Positions 24,132-35,996 are shown, numbered from the stretch's first letter. The stretch is 64,000 nt of DNA from Neonectria sp. B-13 (GCA_002682825.1 NOKP01000005.1:1178001-1242000); one strand, 5' to 3'. Translations and numbers: made by a program. Notes: generated by a model from the sequence alone, not told the origin.

Positions 24132-24647
24132 CGCTGGAACAATATGATCCACTGAAGAATCTGAACGACTCGACATCCCTTGCCGTCAAAACCGCCATCA
24201 TCAGTGCCATCGGCGGTTCAGATATTCAGGTGGTCAATATCGAAGTGAGATGGTCATCTCCGTTCTATTTATTGGCAGTGTACATGTGGACTGATGTTCT
24301 CGACGGTGCCCACAGCAAGACACTGCGTCGACCACGAATCTGACAGTATCCGGATGACTGAAAAACCCCTCACAGGCAAAAGAGGGGTCGAAAGTACAAG
24401 TTTCAGCATCCACACCCTATTGGGCCTCAAACCATGATCGAATACGGCGATAGCGTATCTACCACCTACTGTAGCAATAAGCTGACCATTGCATATTGCG
24501 TGGCGTTGCTGCCTATACCAATAAGCGATATCGCGGCCGCATTTCCCGCTCTTTCTATCACTGATTGAACAGTAGCAAGCTCTGTTCAACCCCCTTTTTT
24601 CTTCGTAGCCCCTCCGGTGGCTGCATCCTACATTGTGGTGCCACGTT
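24132..24647. other. Intergenic, upstream of Zn2Cys6 regulator
   Basis: Contains a short open frame (24,119-24,343) with some protein-like character but no recognisable family, followed by the promoter region of the regulator that starts at 24,648. No clear TATA box was seen. Confidence 0.35.
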
Positions 24648-26545
24648 ATGGAGGCAAGCCCAAGTGCAACAGGCATGCGGAGTGAGCAGGCCTGCGGAGC
24701 TTGCAAGAGGCACAAACGACGCTGCGATAAGGCTTTGCCGCAGTGCAGTCTGTGTAAGCGTACGCGTCGTACCTGCGAATACAGCAATGCTCCGCGTCCT
24801 GCGCCCGAACTGGGTCCACTGCGGGCAAGGCTCGATGAACTTGAGAACCGCTTACATGCCATAGCGGTGCCTCAATCCACAACCAGCTCGTCGCCCGCAG
24901 CATCAAATTCTACCATTCAACTCCCACCTAGCTGCTCCCCTGAGCGCAGCCGCGAGAGATCTCCGGATAAGTTTCCCGCGGCGCTTTTTCTCGACATCGA
25001 CTGCTTCATAGCAGCCCGGCTTCCGGTTCCGGTGCCTGAACTCGCCATCCCTATGGTAAGGTTAGCGGAAATATGAAAGCCGGCTAGCGTATCTCTTTTG
25101 TAGTAGACAGCTTACTAACTTGGCCAGGATGTTCTTGCCATCTTGACTCAAGAGAATGCCTTGCTCGGTGCATCGCATGACTACTTCAGCACCGTACACT
25201 CGTGGATGCCAATTGTGTCTAAGAAAAGAATGGACCTCGGATTTTCCCTACACAAAGGAGGCCCTGACCTTGCCATGTTGTTTTTGGGCATGAGGTTGGT
25301 AACCTCTCAGGCGCAAAAGCATGATCAAAATACCTTGTACTTAACTGCCAAGGGTTTTCTTGATCGCCTCCAAGCTCATGGCGGGGTGTCGCTTATCTGC
25401 CTTCAAGCAATGATCCTTGTTGCCCTCTACGAGTATAGTCATGCCATATACCCTGCCGCATGGATGACGATCGGGACGTGCGGCCGGTATGCTGAGATTC
25501 TGATGATTTCTTGTGGAGGGAATACGGTATCCATACACCAAATAGTATGTGTGGCTCTCAGCCCGCCAAAAGTCTCGACCCTTCGCTATAGGTCCACTAT
25601 AAGACAGTTCCTGACTCTTTGGAACAGACTACGTGGACAGAAGCCGAGGAGAGGAGGAGAGTGTGGTGGGCCATTTTCATCCTCGATAGGCTCGTCTCTA
25701 TAGGAAGCAGAAGGCCTTGTATGTTTCAAGAGCCGCCGTCTGATGGCAAACTGCCAGCTGATGATTATGCATGGGTGGGTGCTCCAGCTATCTTCAACTC
25801 GCCATAGTGGCGATATAATTTTGACTAATTATAACAGGACACGGGCGACGTCTCTGGTGCCGTTAGCCACGCCGTGGATGTTGATTACCAAGTCCCCCAG
25901 GCTCATTACGCTCGTCTCTGCCAAGCAGCCATCTACGTCGGCCGTGCGGTGACCTGTGCGCGGAACCAACGGTTAGAAGCCAAGGCGAGGATCACAGAGT
26001 GTTTGCTGCTTGTGGACGAGCTTACGGGTTTTAAGACTGCCATGGATAATGCAGTTCAAGATTCTGAGTTGAGGAGCTTCATGTCTCTTCTCGCCCCACG
26101 CTGCTTAACACACTCGGCCTTCTTTGTAATTCTCGACTTGTTAACGTGCCCGGAAAAGCTGACGCTAGGTGCCGGCTTTGCAACCTCCTCCAACGCGAAG
26201 GACCCAAACGAACTGGCAATGCAAAGCAGGTCATTGAAGCTGGTTCAGGAAGTTAGCGATGAAGTGCACGAGCTTGCTAACGCTATCTGCGCTATCAGCG
26301 GGCCGGATGGTCCGTCATTGGGGGAAATATGTCCATTCATTCTCGATGCAATGTACTCGGCTACAGTCTCATTCCGTTGGCTGCTGGGGGAGAGCGGGGC
26401 TGATAGCTATCGGGCAAGCGTTAAGAACTTGGATAAGGCATTGGACGTGTTGGGAACAAGATGGAGGTTGGGTAAAACTTTGGTCGAGATGACAACGTTT
26501 TACGATACTCAGCTAGAACAGGGGGTTAACTCCATGAATGCCTAG
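24648..26545 (+). CDS. Zn2Cys6 fungal transcription factor
   Basis: Exons 24,648-25,055; 25,128-25,544; 25,592-25,774; 25,838-26,545 give 571 residues, with introns of 72, 47 and 63 bp. The ATG at 24,648 is the first in frame and precedes a binuclear zinc cluster with Cys at 16, 19, 26, 33, 36 and 43, rich in Arg/Lys. A short LDELENRLHAI helix after it may dimerise. The central part carries the fungal_trans middle homology region (for example WTEAEERRRVWWAIFILDR). It is intact, unlike the related gene at 20.2-22.0 kb. It lies 420 bases upstream of a co-oriented short-chain dehydrogenase gene whose promoter has a CGG/CCG palindrome typical of this protein class, so control of that gene is plausible but unproven. 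The second intron's exact ends are the least certain. Confidence 0.85.
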
Positions 26546-26965
26546 GCGATTTACGGCGTCTGAGACTGGAAAATTAAGTGACGATATGCAGCCGCAGCTT
26601 CGCGTAGCCGTTACCTATTATAACCAGCCACTAACATTGCTACAATTTATCTTGATGGTGCTTGGTGAGATGATACCTTGTCTGTAGCGGGTCAATAACG
26701 CCCCCATGCGGGCCCCCCGTCTGCAGGTGCGGGAAGTGCGGCCGCACCCGCAGATGACCAAATGCTACCTTGGTTTCTGTCGACACGACGGACACTGCCG
26801 CCTTCGTGTGTAGCAAATGGATATATAAAGCTTGAAGATTCCCTTTCCGAGTTTACTATCACAATCACACTTTCCATCCATCCATTCAGCACTGGTCTTT
26901 TTTTCTCTTTCATCACATTCTGTTCACCTCATCAGTTCCCAAACAACGGTTTGAGCATCGTCACC
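26546..26965 (+). promoter_or_regulatory. Promoter of short-chain dehydrogenase gene
   Basis: The sequence contains a CGG/CCG palindrome at 26,736-26,747 and a TATATAAA box at 26,822-26,829, 137 bases before the ATG at 26,966. A pyrimidine-rich stretch precedes the start codon, as is common in fungal promoters. Confidence 0.6.
26728..26752. promoter_or_regulatory. CGG/CCG palindrome, likely Zn2Cys6 site
   Basis: A perfect 12-bp palindrome, GTGCGGCCGCAC (26,736-26,747), sits inside a wider inverted repeat, TGCGGG (26,728-26,733) and CCCGCA (26,747-26,752). Zn2Cys6 proteins bind such CGG/CCG half-sites as dimers. It lies about 75 bases upstream of the TATA box of the dehydrogenase gene and just downstream of a Zn2Cys6 gene. 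Confidence 0.5.
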
Positions 26966-28131
26966 ATGCTGTCTAATTTCCGAAAGAGCACTGTCTTCCC
27001 AAACAAGCCGACCTTGACAGAAAAGAATCTTCCCGATCAGCGGAACAAAGTAGGTGCTTCAGTCCTCGTAGCGGCATTGGCCTTGTACTTATTACCTCGA
27101 GCAGGTATTTCTCGTCACCGGCGGCTCTGGTGGGCTGGGCAAGGAACTCATCTCTATCCTCTACCAGCACAACGCCAAGGTCTATGTCGCCGCACGATCC
27201 GAGCCAAAAACCAGTGAGGTCATCAAGGAGATTGAGAATGACTTTCCAAACTCTTCTGGAAAACTCATCTTTTTGCGCCTCGTGCTAGATGACCTCACTA
27301 CAATCAAGCAGTCAGCCCAAGAATTCCTGGCCAAGGAGAGCCGCCTCGATGTTTTGTGGAACAATGCAGGTGTCATGGTCCCCCCACAGGGGTCCAAGAC
27401 GGTGCAGGGATACGAACTACAGCTTGGCGTCAACAACTTGGGCCATTTTCTCTTCACCCACTTCCTTCAGCCTGCACTCGCCGCAGCCGCCAAGCTTGCC
27501 CCCAAGAACTCTGTCCGAGTAATCTGGGTTTCTTCAAGCGCAGCGGATAGTGCTCCCAATCCCGCCATCGACTTTTCAAATATGGACTACCACAACGAAG
27601 AGGGCATATGGACCAAGTACGGGCGAAGCAAAGCAGGCAACGTCTTGCATTCGGCCGAGTTCACACGGAGGCACTCTAGCGACGGCATTATTAGTCTTGT
27701 TTGATACCCCCACCGCGTTGTGATTCAAAAACTGTTCGCTAACTTTGTCAGTCTCTCAATCCTGGAAACTTTGTGACGAATCTCCAGCAAAACATGCCGA
27801 GGATGCAGCTTGCCGTGTTTGTACGTAAAAATAAACCTATTGGCACATTCGCGCTAATAACTTTGCAAGAAACTTGTATCTCATGATCCTAAAAATGGTG
27901 CCTATACGGAACTATTTGCAGGTCTATCTGACAGTATTACAGAGAAGGATAATGGTGGTTGGGGTACGTCCTCCCTCTCCTATCTCGAACTTTCACCCCT
28001 ATAGATTGCTGACAACTTGCTTAGTCTCCCCTTTTGGGAAAGTCGATCCTGTCCGCAAGGACCTTGCAGATCATGAACTCGGACGACAGTACTGGGAGTG
28101 GTCAGAGGAGCAAGTAAAGAAGTACTTCTAG
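26966..28131 (+). CDS. Short-chain dehydrogenase/reductase
   Basis: Exons 26,966-27,049; 27,105-27,698; 27,752-27,820; 27,870-27,963; 28,025-28,131 give 315 residues, with introns of 49-61 bp. It has the Rossmann NAD(P) motif TGGSGGLG near the N-terminus, NNAGVM, the catalytic Ser in VSSS and the YGRSK active site (YxxxK), then SLNPG after the active site. The arrangement matches the WW-domain oxidoreductase/retinol-dehydrogenase-like SDRs common in fungi that reduce ketones or oxidise alcohols. No signal or membrane segment is seen. The donor of the second intron (GTTTGA) is weak but gives the expected protein. The substrate is unknown. The co-oriented Zn2Cys6 gene upstream may regulate it. 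Confidence 0.88.
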
Positions 28132-28931
28132 ACTTTTGTCTGAATAGTGCGCTCAATGAAACAAGGCCACAGTGATTGTTCTTTGAGGTAACTGGCCGAT
28201 CAATAGGGGAGATGCACTCGCCTTATACATAGTGCAATATTGGCTCATACCCTGAATGTGGCCGTGATAATATATGCACAGTTCAGCCCATTGTGGGAGA
28301 AGATGATACTGATTGGATGAGAAATGGACAAAGTAAACTTAGACAGCAAATCATTTTGCCTCAGAATGTATTTACATCGCGATTATTTTATATTGGGACG
28401 TGGCCGCCTCTCTTGTTAATCTTCAGCTTTTGTCATCCACCCACTCCCTCGCTGCCCATGATTAATCTGTCTTCTAGACTTGTAAACATGGCGTACGTCA
28501 TGGCCCGCCCAAACTCTTCATGACTCGCTATCAGATCCTTGCACTACCATACCTCATGTCGGTGATGAGGACTAGCCTTAGGTTGACCACCTCTTCCACC
28601 TTTCTCTTATTGATGACGCGGCTGTCGTTATAGTTTTGAGTAGCTACGAAGATGGCTAGGGCTGCGAAGTTAATTGAGGATTCGAAGAAGGCTCATTTGG
28701 TACGTAGGTGTGAAGGCTTTGTGTACTGGGTTCATGACGGGCCTGCTGTTACACCCAAGCACTAACAATTGACACTAAGGATGGCCTATTGGGAAGAAGG
28801 TGATTCACGAGGACAGATAGCTAAGGGCGAATTTGTATAGCTTTTGGTTCATCATTTAGTTTATCAGGAGTCTTCTATCTGCGATGTTGATTGTTTTTCC
28901 GTATATGATAAATGGGTCCTGATTCGAAACG
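28132..28931. other. Intergenic, no gene supported
   Basis: About 800 bases of normal composition. A short ATG frame begins at 28,652 with a GTACGT donor-like site 48 bases on, but the joined product would be only a few tens of residues and resembles nothing known. I see no supported gene. Confidence 0.35.
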
Positions 28932-29384
28932 ATGGCGACGCCCAGCACATTTTTCACAAAGACTAGTAGCTATAAACAATATTCTGACTCGGCTAGCTCA
29001 TTAATGGACACTGAGTCATTCGAGACTAACCGCGAGTCATCTGGAACTAAAGGTTAGGAGTCCCTGGTCACTACCGAAACAACCACTACGGAAACGGCTA
29101 CCACCTAGACGAGTTCTGAGACTATAACTAATTTCTCGCAGTCGGCTTTCGCCAGTAGCAGGGTAGAATCAACTACGGATGGGGTACTGATTCATAAAGA
29201 GTCAGCCATTGATGATCTGTTAGATACCGTGCCAGTTCATTGTGCTTACTTCAAAGTCGAACTCTTTAGTGTTAATGAATCAAGCCTCCTGCATTTCACT
29301 TCTAGACATGCCGTCCTCAACGACTATGCCAGTTCTGCCAGTCCCGACCGCCCGGCCTCGGCCTGTTCAGAACATGGGTCGTGA
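28932..29384 (+). pseudogene. Ser/Thr-rich frame with two internal TAG stops
   Basis: From ATG 28,932 a single frame of 151 codons runs to TGA at 29,382-29,384, interrupted only by TAG at 29,055-29,057 and TAG at 29,106-29,108. The encoded sequence is Ser/Thr/Glu-rich at first (a TTETTTTETATT stretch) and then of mixed composition. Both stops could have come from CAG by one C-to-T change. I recognise no family, and it could be a chance frame. It lies just upstream of the HET-ankyrin gene in the same orientation. Confidence 0.35.
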
Positions 29385-29624
29385 CAATATCGATATACCG
29401 GGGGCTTACGCAGATCCAGCTTATTATGCCGCCACACGAGGTTGCAACCCAACTGGAGCCTAAATCGCGCTCGCGCCTGTGAGCGCATGAGCAACATGTT
29501 TTCCATCATGATTTGGCTGCTGATTTGGCAACTCGGCTTATGAACCTTGAATAAATGATGGACAAGAAAGGTCAACAATCACGCTATTGAACATAACATT
29601 CGCCAGTTCGAGATTCGATACGCT

Positions 29625-32600
29625 ATGTCTTCATACCATTACTCTTCCTTGCCAGAGGGCAGTATTCGTTTACTTCGGCTTATGCCACATCAAGACGAGC
29701 GTTCCCCCATACAATGCCAGCTGTTCGACTTCGCTCTACTGGACTCAGAAAGGATTTATCCGTACGAGGCTTTATCCTACGTATGGGGCTCTGAGGAGAA
29801 GCCCCAAGCTGTCTCTATAGACAAGTGGGACTTGCCCGTTGGAGCAAACCTTCATGCGGCTTTATCACATCTCCGATCTGACTTTTTGGAAAGAATCATA
29901 TGGATAGACGCTATTTGCATTAACCAAGGAGACCCAATCGAAAAAGGGCAGCAGGTCCAGTATATGGCAAAGATATATTCCAAAGCCAGTTGTGTAGTTG
30001 TTTGGCTTGGGGAGGCGGCAACCGATGGCGATCAAGCGCTCGAAGAGATACGCATCGCTGCAGCCGAGCAGTCTACAAAGTTTTCAGTGGACGAAACAAA
30101 CCAGCAAGCGATACTTGCACTGCTTCAGCGACCGTGGTTCCAGCGCATCTGGGTAAGTGAATAGCCGTTTAACGATATGGACAGAGGTTACTGACAGAGT
30201 CGATTCAGGTACTTCAAGAGGTTGCCGCGGCTCGACATGTACTGATCAAATGTGGCCCCACGGAGATTGACGGACATGCGTTCTGCTCAGGCCTAAGTGC
30301 ATTGGATCTTTCCTATGCAACTTGCCCAGACCTGCAGGCTCTGATCCGCTCAGTGACCTACCTTATAAGGGGCGCAATATTCCGGCCTAGATGCGCAGCT
30401 GGCCGATCAGACAGGTATTCTATTGGTATAAGCCCTCTAAGTGAGCTGGTGGAAATGTATCACACCCGAAAAGCTACGGAGCGTCACGACAAGGTCTATG
30501 CATTGCTCGGCATGAGCTCTGATGATCCCAACGTAACAGGTCTATCGGCCGACTACCAGATTTCATGGAGACAACTCTTCCAGCAACTCGTCAACTTCTT
30601 CCTCTCTGAACGAGTGTGTGTGGACACTTGGGACGATAAAGAGATGGCTGTCATCAAGGGCAAGGGCCGCATTCTTGGCGAAGTGTCCTCAGTCGAAAGA
30701 GATACAGCTTGGGAGGACAGACAGAACGTGGAAATCACATGGACAAATGCGCCTATCGAAAAGGAATGGGGTTCTCGTTGGACCTTCCAGGCGTCAGTGA
30801 AATCCATCCAGGTAGGGGATGCTGTCTGCCTTCTCCAAGGGGCATCGATGCCCACAATCGTCAGGCTCTACAATGATCATTGGGCCGTTATACGTATTGC
30901 AGTTCCTCCTACAGATGATCTACAAGCTACGAACAGAGACATCAAGTGGTTGGAAATTTTACAATCGATAACAACATTCCCACGCGACTTCCTACTTCTC
31001 TGGGACTGGAATATGCGTCCAGGCAAGTCACAGGATGAAGAAGTCTACGAATACTTGTTGAACAATCGGCGCCCGAAAAGTTTAAAGACAAAAGATCATA
31101 TACACAACGCGACCAGGTTAGGTAATGTCGGACTGATATTACAAGACATGAAGAGATATGAAGAGGCAGAGAAGAATCTCCGAAAAGCAATGGACGGTTT
31201 TGAGAAAGCTTTGAGAAGCATGGACAACCCAGAATTGACTTATGATGACGACGGCCAGAGAGAGGGTGGTGGAAAGGAGCTAGATATAGTGGTAGGTCTA
31301 CTGATCAAGGTCGAGGGTGGATGGCCGCCGCTGAGGTGGGCGGCAGAGGACGGACACGAAGCAGTCGTCAAGCTGCTGCTTAGCAAGGCAAATCCAGACG
31401 CCAAGGATGAAAATGGCCGGACGCCAGTGTTGTGGGCGGCAACCAACGGACACGAAGAAGTCGTCAAGCTACTGCTCGATACCGGCAAGGTCGATCTAGA
31501 CGCCAAGGACAAGAGCGGACGGACACCGCTATTATGGGCAGCAAAGAACGGGCATGAGGCAGTCGTTAAGCTGCTGCTCGATACTGGCAAAATCTATCTG
31601 GATGCTGGTGACGACTACGGAGGGACGCCGTTATTATGGGCAGCAAGGAACGGACACGAGGCAGTCATTAAGCTGCTACTTGATACTGGCAAACTCGACC
31701 TAGACGCTGGTGACGAGTACGGAAGGACGCCGCTGCTATGGGCAGCAAAGAACGGCCACGAGGTAGTCGTTAAGCTCCTTCTTGATACCGGTAATGTCGA
31801 CCCAGATGCTGAGGGAGGGGGCGAAGCCGAGGAGGAGGGCGGACGAACGCCGCTGTTATGGGCAGCGAATAACGGGCACGAAGCAATCGTCAAGTTACTA
31901 CTCACTACCGGCAAGGTCGATCCAAATGCAAAGGATACGTACAGACGGACGCCTCTATGGTCGGCAGCAGAGAACGGGCGCGAATCAGTCGTCAAGCTGC
32001 TGCTCGATACCGGCAAGGTCGATCCAAACGCCAAGGATAAGTCTGGACGGACGCCGCTATGGTTGGCAGCAGCGAATGGACACGATGCAGTCGTCAAGCT
32101 GCTGCTCGATACTGGTAAGGTCGATCACTTCCTCAACATCCGCAACGAGGACTACTTCGACCATCGTTGCCAGCAGCTTTGCTCCCACGTCCAACAATGG
32201 GCGCTGCGCTTCTCCGAGTTTTCTGATATGCGCGCCTGCCGCTTGACAAACGAGATCAACGATGAGAAAACCATCGACCGATTGGATAATGCAGTCCTTG
32301 ATGGCTCTGATGTTGATACCTACCTCAACGATCGTGTCAAGCGACGAGACATCTTCATGTCGGTAGCAATGAGCATGATCTGGGAGTATGTCTTTACCCG
32401 CTATCTATTCGGCTTGGACCGAGAGCAGCGTCAGAAACTCAAGTCGCTCGAAAAGCTGCTGGACGAAGTTGGCCCACTGGAAGCTGTGCGTCAATGGCGT
32501 GCCGTGACCCTCACACTGCTTTCGAAGCGCGATGGGTTCAAGCGCCAGCGTAAAGCGGATACCGAGGCTGTCGTCCAAGACATCTTACAGACCCTAAACA

Positions 32601-33022
32601 GGATTCTTCCTCCGTCAAAGCTGGAGGATGAGATCCAAAATCAACTAAGACGCATCGTGGGAGATGCTGTAGGTCTCGCGATTGAGATGCGTACTCAGAA
32701 GGCTGAGTACATGATGCTGCCGCCCTTGCAACCTGAGTACGATGAAAACGGCGACCTTGTCGCGACTGTCTTATTCAATGCGTCTTTGATGAACGAGCGT
32801 AGCGGTAGTGCTTTGACGAATGAGGAACTTGAGGCGCAAGGTGCGGTTGTCCGTGCCGTCCTCTTCCCACTCATCGTCAAGAAGGGAGACGATAGCGGAC
32901 ATGGCGACGAGGAGATTGTGGTATGTCCTGCCCAGGTGCTCATCGCTCGCCCCAATCACTCGTTGGTTGCCTCGAGTAAGGGTGAAGGCACTTCTCCCAG
33001 TACACGCAGTCTATTAGCATAG
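29625..33022 (+). CDS. HET-domain, ankyrin-repeat protein with conserved C-terminal domain
   Basis: Exons 29,625-30,152 and 30,209-33,022 with a 56-bp GTAAGT..CAG intron give 1,113 residues. Residues of about 45-190 form a HET domain with YEALSYVWG, WIDAICINQ and RPWFQRIWVLQEV motifs, the effector domain of fungal heterokaryon incompatibility and cell-death proteins. A linker follows, with a stretch near 480-500 that resembles one TPR-like unit. Ankyrin repeats occupy about 546-814, at least eight units of 33-34 residues with highly similar sequence (GRTPLLWAAKNGHE, VVKLLLDTGK). The last 300 residues (from about 815) are a separate, well-structured domain that I recall as widespread in filamentous fungi but without assigned function. 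No NACHT or NB-ARC ATPase is present between HET and repeats. It is probably a recognition or self-defence protein. Confidence 0.85.
31318..32125 (+). repeat. Ankyrin-coding tandem repeat, near-identical units
   Basis: About eight in-frame units of roughly 99-105 bases with high nucleotide similarity. One unit carries an extra acidic Gly/Glu-rich insert (near 31,805-31,840). Such homogeneous repeats usually expand and contract within populations and are under concerted evolution in fungal recognition genes. Confidence 0.85.
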
Positions 33023-34088
33023 CGATTGAGAGTTACTTGATTGAGATTGGACGTTTGGGACGCTGTTTGGCACACACTCTAGGCTGAGTGCGGGCATGGC
33101 GCAACTCTATGTTATAGAATGCATATGGCGAGCTCTGACGGCAGTAGAGATGCTCAAGACTGGCATTGGATGATGATTCTTCTCTCTGGAAGAGGAATGG
33201 GGCTCAATATTTTAAGGCAGGCATATGCCGTCTCAGCAAAGACACAGGCCACAGCCGAGATTCACCTCACTAGGACTGAGAAAACGTTTGCAGAGATTCC
33301 TCAAAGATGTCCCTGACTTTCTTCTGGACGTGGCACCGCTGTGAGACCGAGCTGCGACTGACAATGGGGAGTGTGAAACAATGTAGGAAGCTCCTCCTAT
33401 TGGGAAGGGAGCGTCCTTACATGCTTAAAGTTTGCCATGCCTTTCACCTTCGCATACAACCGAAATCATGAAAGTAGTACTGCCACCAGTACATTGCCTT
33501 CACTGAGGTCCTCGGCCATAGTAGTCTATGCGTCTATTGTATGCCCCCTTCTACCTTGACCTGGTTCGCATGTTTGATGTCGAACTCGTTTTTGAGGGTT
33601 ACAACCTGCATTACCGCAAGGTTTGGGGATCGAGAGGTGTACCTACCTATAAATGAATGCAATATATCCAATCCAATATTCACTCAAGCACCTCAGTCCG
33701 TATTTTCGTAACTAATCGCAAGGGAGAATACGGCAATGGAATGCAGATACCATGGAGAAACTCTCGTTGCCACTATCCACTCCAGCGATCATAGATGTTG
33801 CGGGCAGCGACAAGGACCCGCATTATGGACTAGCATTCCTTAAGCGCCCCAATGGCTACCCGTAGCTCCTTAGCAAGGATCGCGCATTTATAAGCCGAGC
33901 TTGGTGCGCTGTCGTCATTCCTTGGTAACCTAGTATGCAACGAGCAGAGCATATAAAGCCCTCACCGCAACACCCACGGAGTTACATCTTCGCACTTACC
34001 AACTTCATTCATCTTCGGAATCTTCGGAAAACTCTCCACTGCCGCCTGTCACAATACCGTACTTACTTCGTTCATCATATCAACCAAA
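33023..34088. other. Intergenic, aldo-keto reductase promoter at right end
   Basis: About 1 kb without a supported gene. Short open frames (for example 33,119-33,316) are not protein-like. The final 140 bases form the core promoter of the aldo-keto reductase. Confidence 0.4.
33952..33957 (+). promoter_or_regulatory. TATA box of aldo-keto reductase gene
   Basis: TATAAA lies 132 bases before the ATG at 34,089, followed by a C/T-rich initiator-like region. This is a typical strong fungal core promoter. Confidence 0.55.
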
Positions 34089-35141
34089 ATGCCGGCTGTT
34101 AAATCCATGTACGATCCTAAGGATATGCAGTTCCGCCACTTGGGCCCCACTGGGCTCAAGGTGAGCGTGCTCTCCTTGGGAGGATGGTTGACTTATGGAG
34201 GCACTCAAAAGGGCGACATTGTTAAGCAGTGCATGCAAGCCGCCTGGGACCATGGAATCAACACGTTTGATACGGCTGAGACGTACGCAAACGGTGAAAG
34301 CGAGGTCGAGATGGGACAGGCGTTGAAGGAACTCGGATGGCCTCGAGACGAATACGTCCTCACCACGAAGATTTTCTTTGGCACGGGCCGCAAGGAGCCA
34401 AACACTCGGGGTCTGAGCCGCAAGCACGTCGTCGAGGGACTGAAGAGTTCGTTGCAGCGTCTCGATCAACCATATGTCGATATCGTGTACGCCCACCGGC
34501 CCGACTATGCCACCCCTATGAAAGAGATCGTTGAGGGATTTACCCAGGTAATCCGCAACCTCAACCTTGCATACTACTGGGGCACCTCGGAGTGGAGCGC
34601 CAGTCAGATCACCGAGGCCATAAACATTGCCGAGCGATACAACCTGATCGCGCCGGTGGTAGAACAGCCCCAATACAACGCCTTTCACCGGGAGCGTTTC
34701 GAGGTCGAGTACGCCCCGCTCTACGAGAAATTCGGATACGGCACCACCATCTGGTCGCCTCTTGCATCAGGCCTCTTGACCGGCAAATACAACGACGGCA
34801 TCCCGGAGGATTCTCGTTTCTCCTCCAACAAGGAGTTCTTCAAAGACGCTGCCAGCAGGCTGGAGTCTGAGGAAGGACAGATAAAGATTGCAAAGGTCAA
34901 GAAGCTCACACTGGTTGCAGAGCGCTTGGATGGAACTGTGGCGCAACTTGCTTTGGCTTGGTGCATCAAGAACCCCAATGTGAGCACGGTAATTTTGGGG
35001 GCCACCAAGGTTCAGCAGATCGTGGACAACTGCAAAGCAGTGAAGCTCTCCGAAAAGCTGACGCCAGAAATCTTGGAGGAGATCGAGACTATACTTGACA
35101 ACACTCCTCCAAAGCCCGCCAACTACGGCCGGGAGAGATGA
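34089..35141 (+). CDS. Aldo-keto reductase, potassium-channel beta-subunit type
   Basis: A single exon encodes 350 residues, in keeping with the AKR6/Kv-beta-like family. The AKR catalytic tetrad is visible: Asp and Tyr in [10 protein letters not shown], Lys in TTKIFFG and His in AHRPD. The [10 protein letters not shown] segment and the C-terminal NADPH-binding [11 protein letters not shown] segment are also present. Fungal members reduce aldehydes or ketones with NADPH in the cytosol, and some bind channel-like partners. It has an excellent TATA box and is intact. It lies between two HET genes with no obvious functional tie. The substrate is unknown. Confidence 0.9.
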   Translation: MPAVKSMYDPKDMQFRHLGPTGLKVSVLSLGGWLTYGGTQKGDIVKQCMQAAWDHGINTFDTAETYANGESEVEMGQALKELGWPRDEYVLTTKIFFGTGRKEPNTRGLSRKHVVEGLKSSLQRLDQPYVDIVYAHRPDYATPMKEIVEGFTQVIRNLNLAYYWGTSEWSASQITEAINIAERYNLIAPVVEQPQYNAFHRERFEVEYAPLYEKFGYGTTIWSPLASGLLTGKYNDGIPEDSRFSSNKEFFKDAASRLESEEGQIKIAKVKKLTLVAERLDGTVAQLALAWCIKNPNVSTVILGATKVQQIVDNCKAVKLSEKLTPEILEEIETILDNTPPKPANYGRER

Positions 35142-35996
35142 GCGCAGGGTATTATTTATTCTGTGGGAGTAAAGAGAAATGTCCGAACAGACACTGCTCC
35201 AGGCTTATAGACAATGATGGCCGTCTTGAATGAATAACTACATTTGCAACGTTTCTCAATCCGTCGTCTAACTCAGTCTGCTGATTCATGGCTACATCAC
35301 CCTAAATATTCGCCTCGTCCAGCTCTAAAACTTCCATTCCGGGAGATGTCAGGCACTTAGAAAGCACATAAGCTTAGGTGTTATAGAGCGTGACGTCCAG
35401 AATCTCTGAAGGCGGCGGCAACACAATCCGCACCACGCCGCCGCGGGAAGGCCTAAAACACCGAGCTTGTGATACATTGTACGGCAATCAGCTTTAGATA
35501 TGCCCTACGTAAATTTGTCTCTTGGCGAATCTATTGGTATATGGGCCTCCGTTAGCTTTGTGCCACTCCGTTTATTTTGGCCAGTACGCAGCTGACGACA
35601 GTGTATAGCCGTTGTGGATTGCAACTCCGCTCTTATCACGGGTAAATTTGACGGTTTGGCTCATCTGGTAACTCCCCAGAACCGTACGAAGCTCTCGTCG
35701 ACTCCCCTCACAAGGACACCGACGGCTGGGGGATGTGGTCCGACGGCTCACCAGTGGGTGGCGCTCGTGGAGGCAGGACACAGCGAGCGGTGCAAATGGT
35801 CTTTCTATTTTGCGCTGACTGTTACCGCCTTTACCCGATGTAAAGGGTCACAGGTGCCATTGCTTGAGCGCAAGTGGATCTAGCCTTGCAAGGCTAAATG
35901 AAGATTACTCGCTCATGCGGGGATGAATATAAAAACCTGGACAGCATCCCACATCCTCACACATGTGCATGCCGAACAGACCGAAACTGAAGAACA
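35142..35996. other. Intergenic between reductase and HET gene
   Basis: 855 bases. Open frames on both strands at 35,572-35,883 overlap each other and neither resembles a known protein. I see the 3' region of the reductase and the HET gene promoter only. Confidence 0.35.

Noticed and set aside
28652..28830. Possible two-exon mini-gene with GTACGT donor
   Set aside because: The spliced product would be about 25 residues and matches nothing I recognise.
35572..35883. Overlapping frames on both strands
   Set aside because: Neither has motifs or splice structure; the codons look random.
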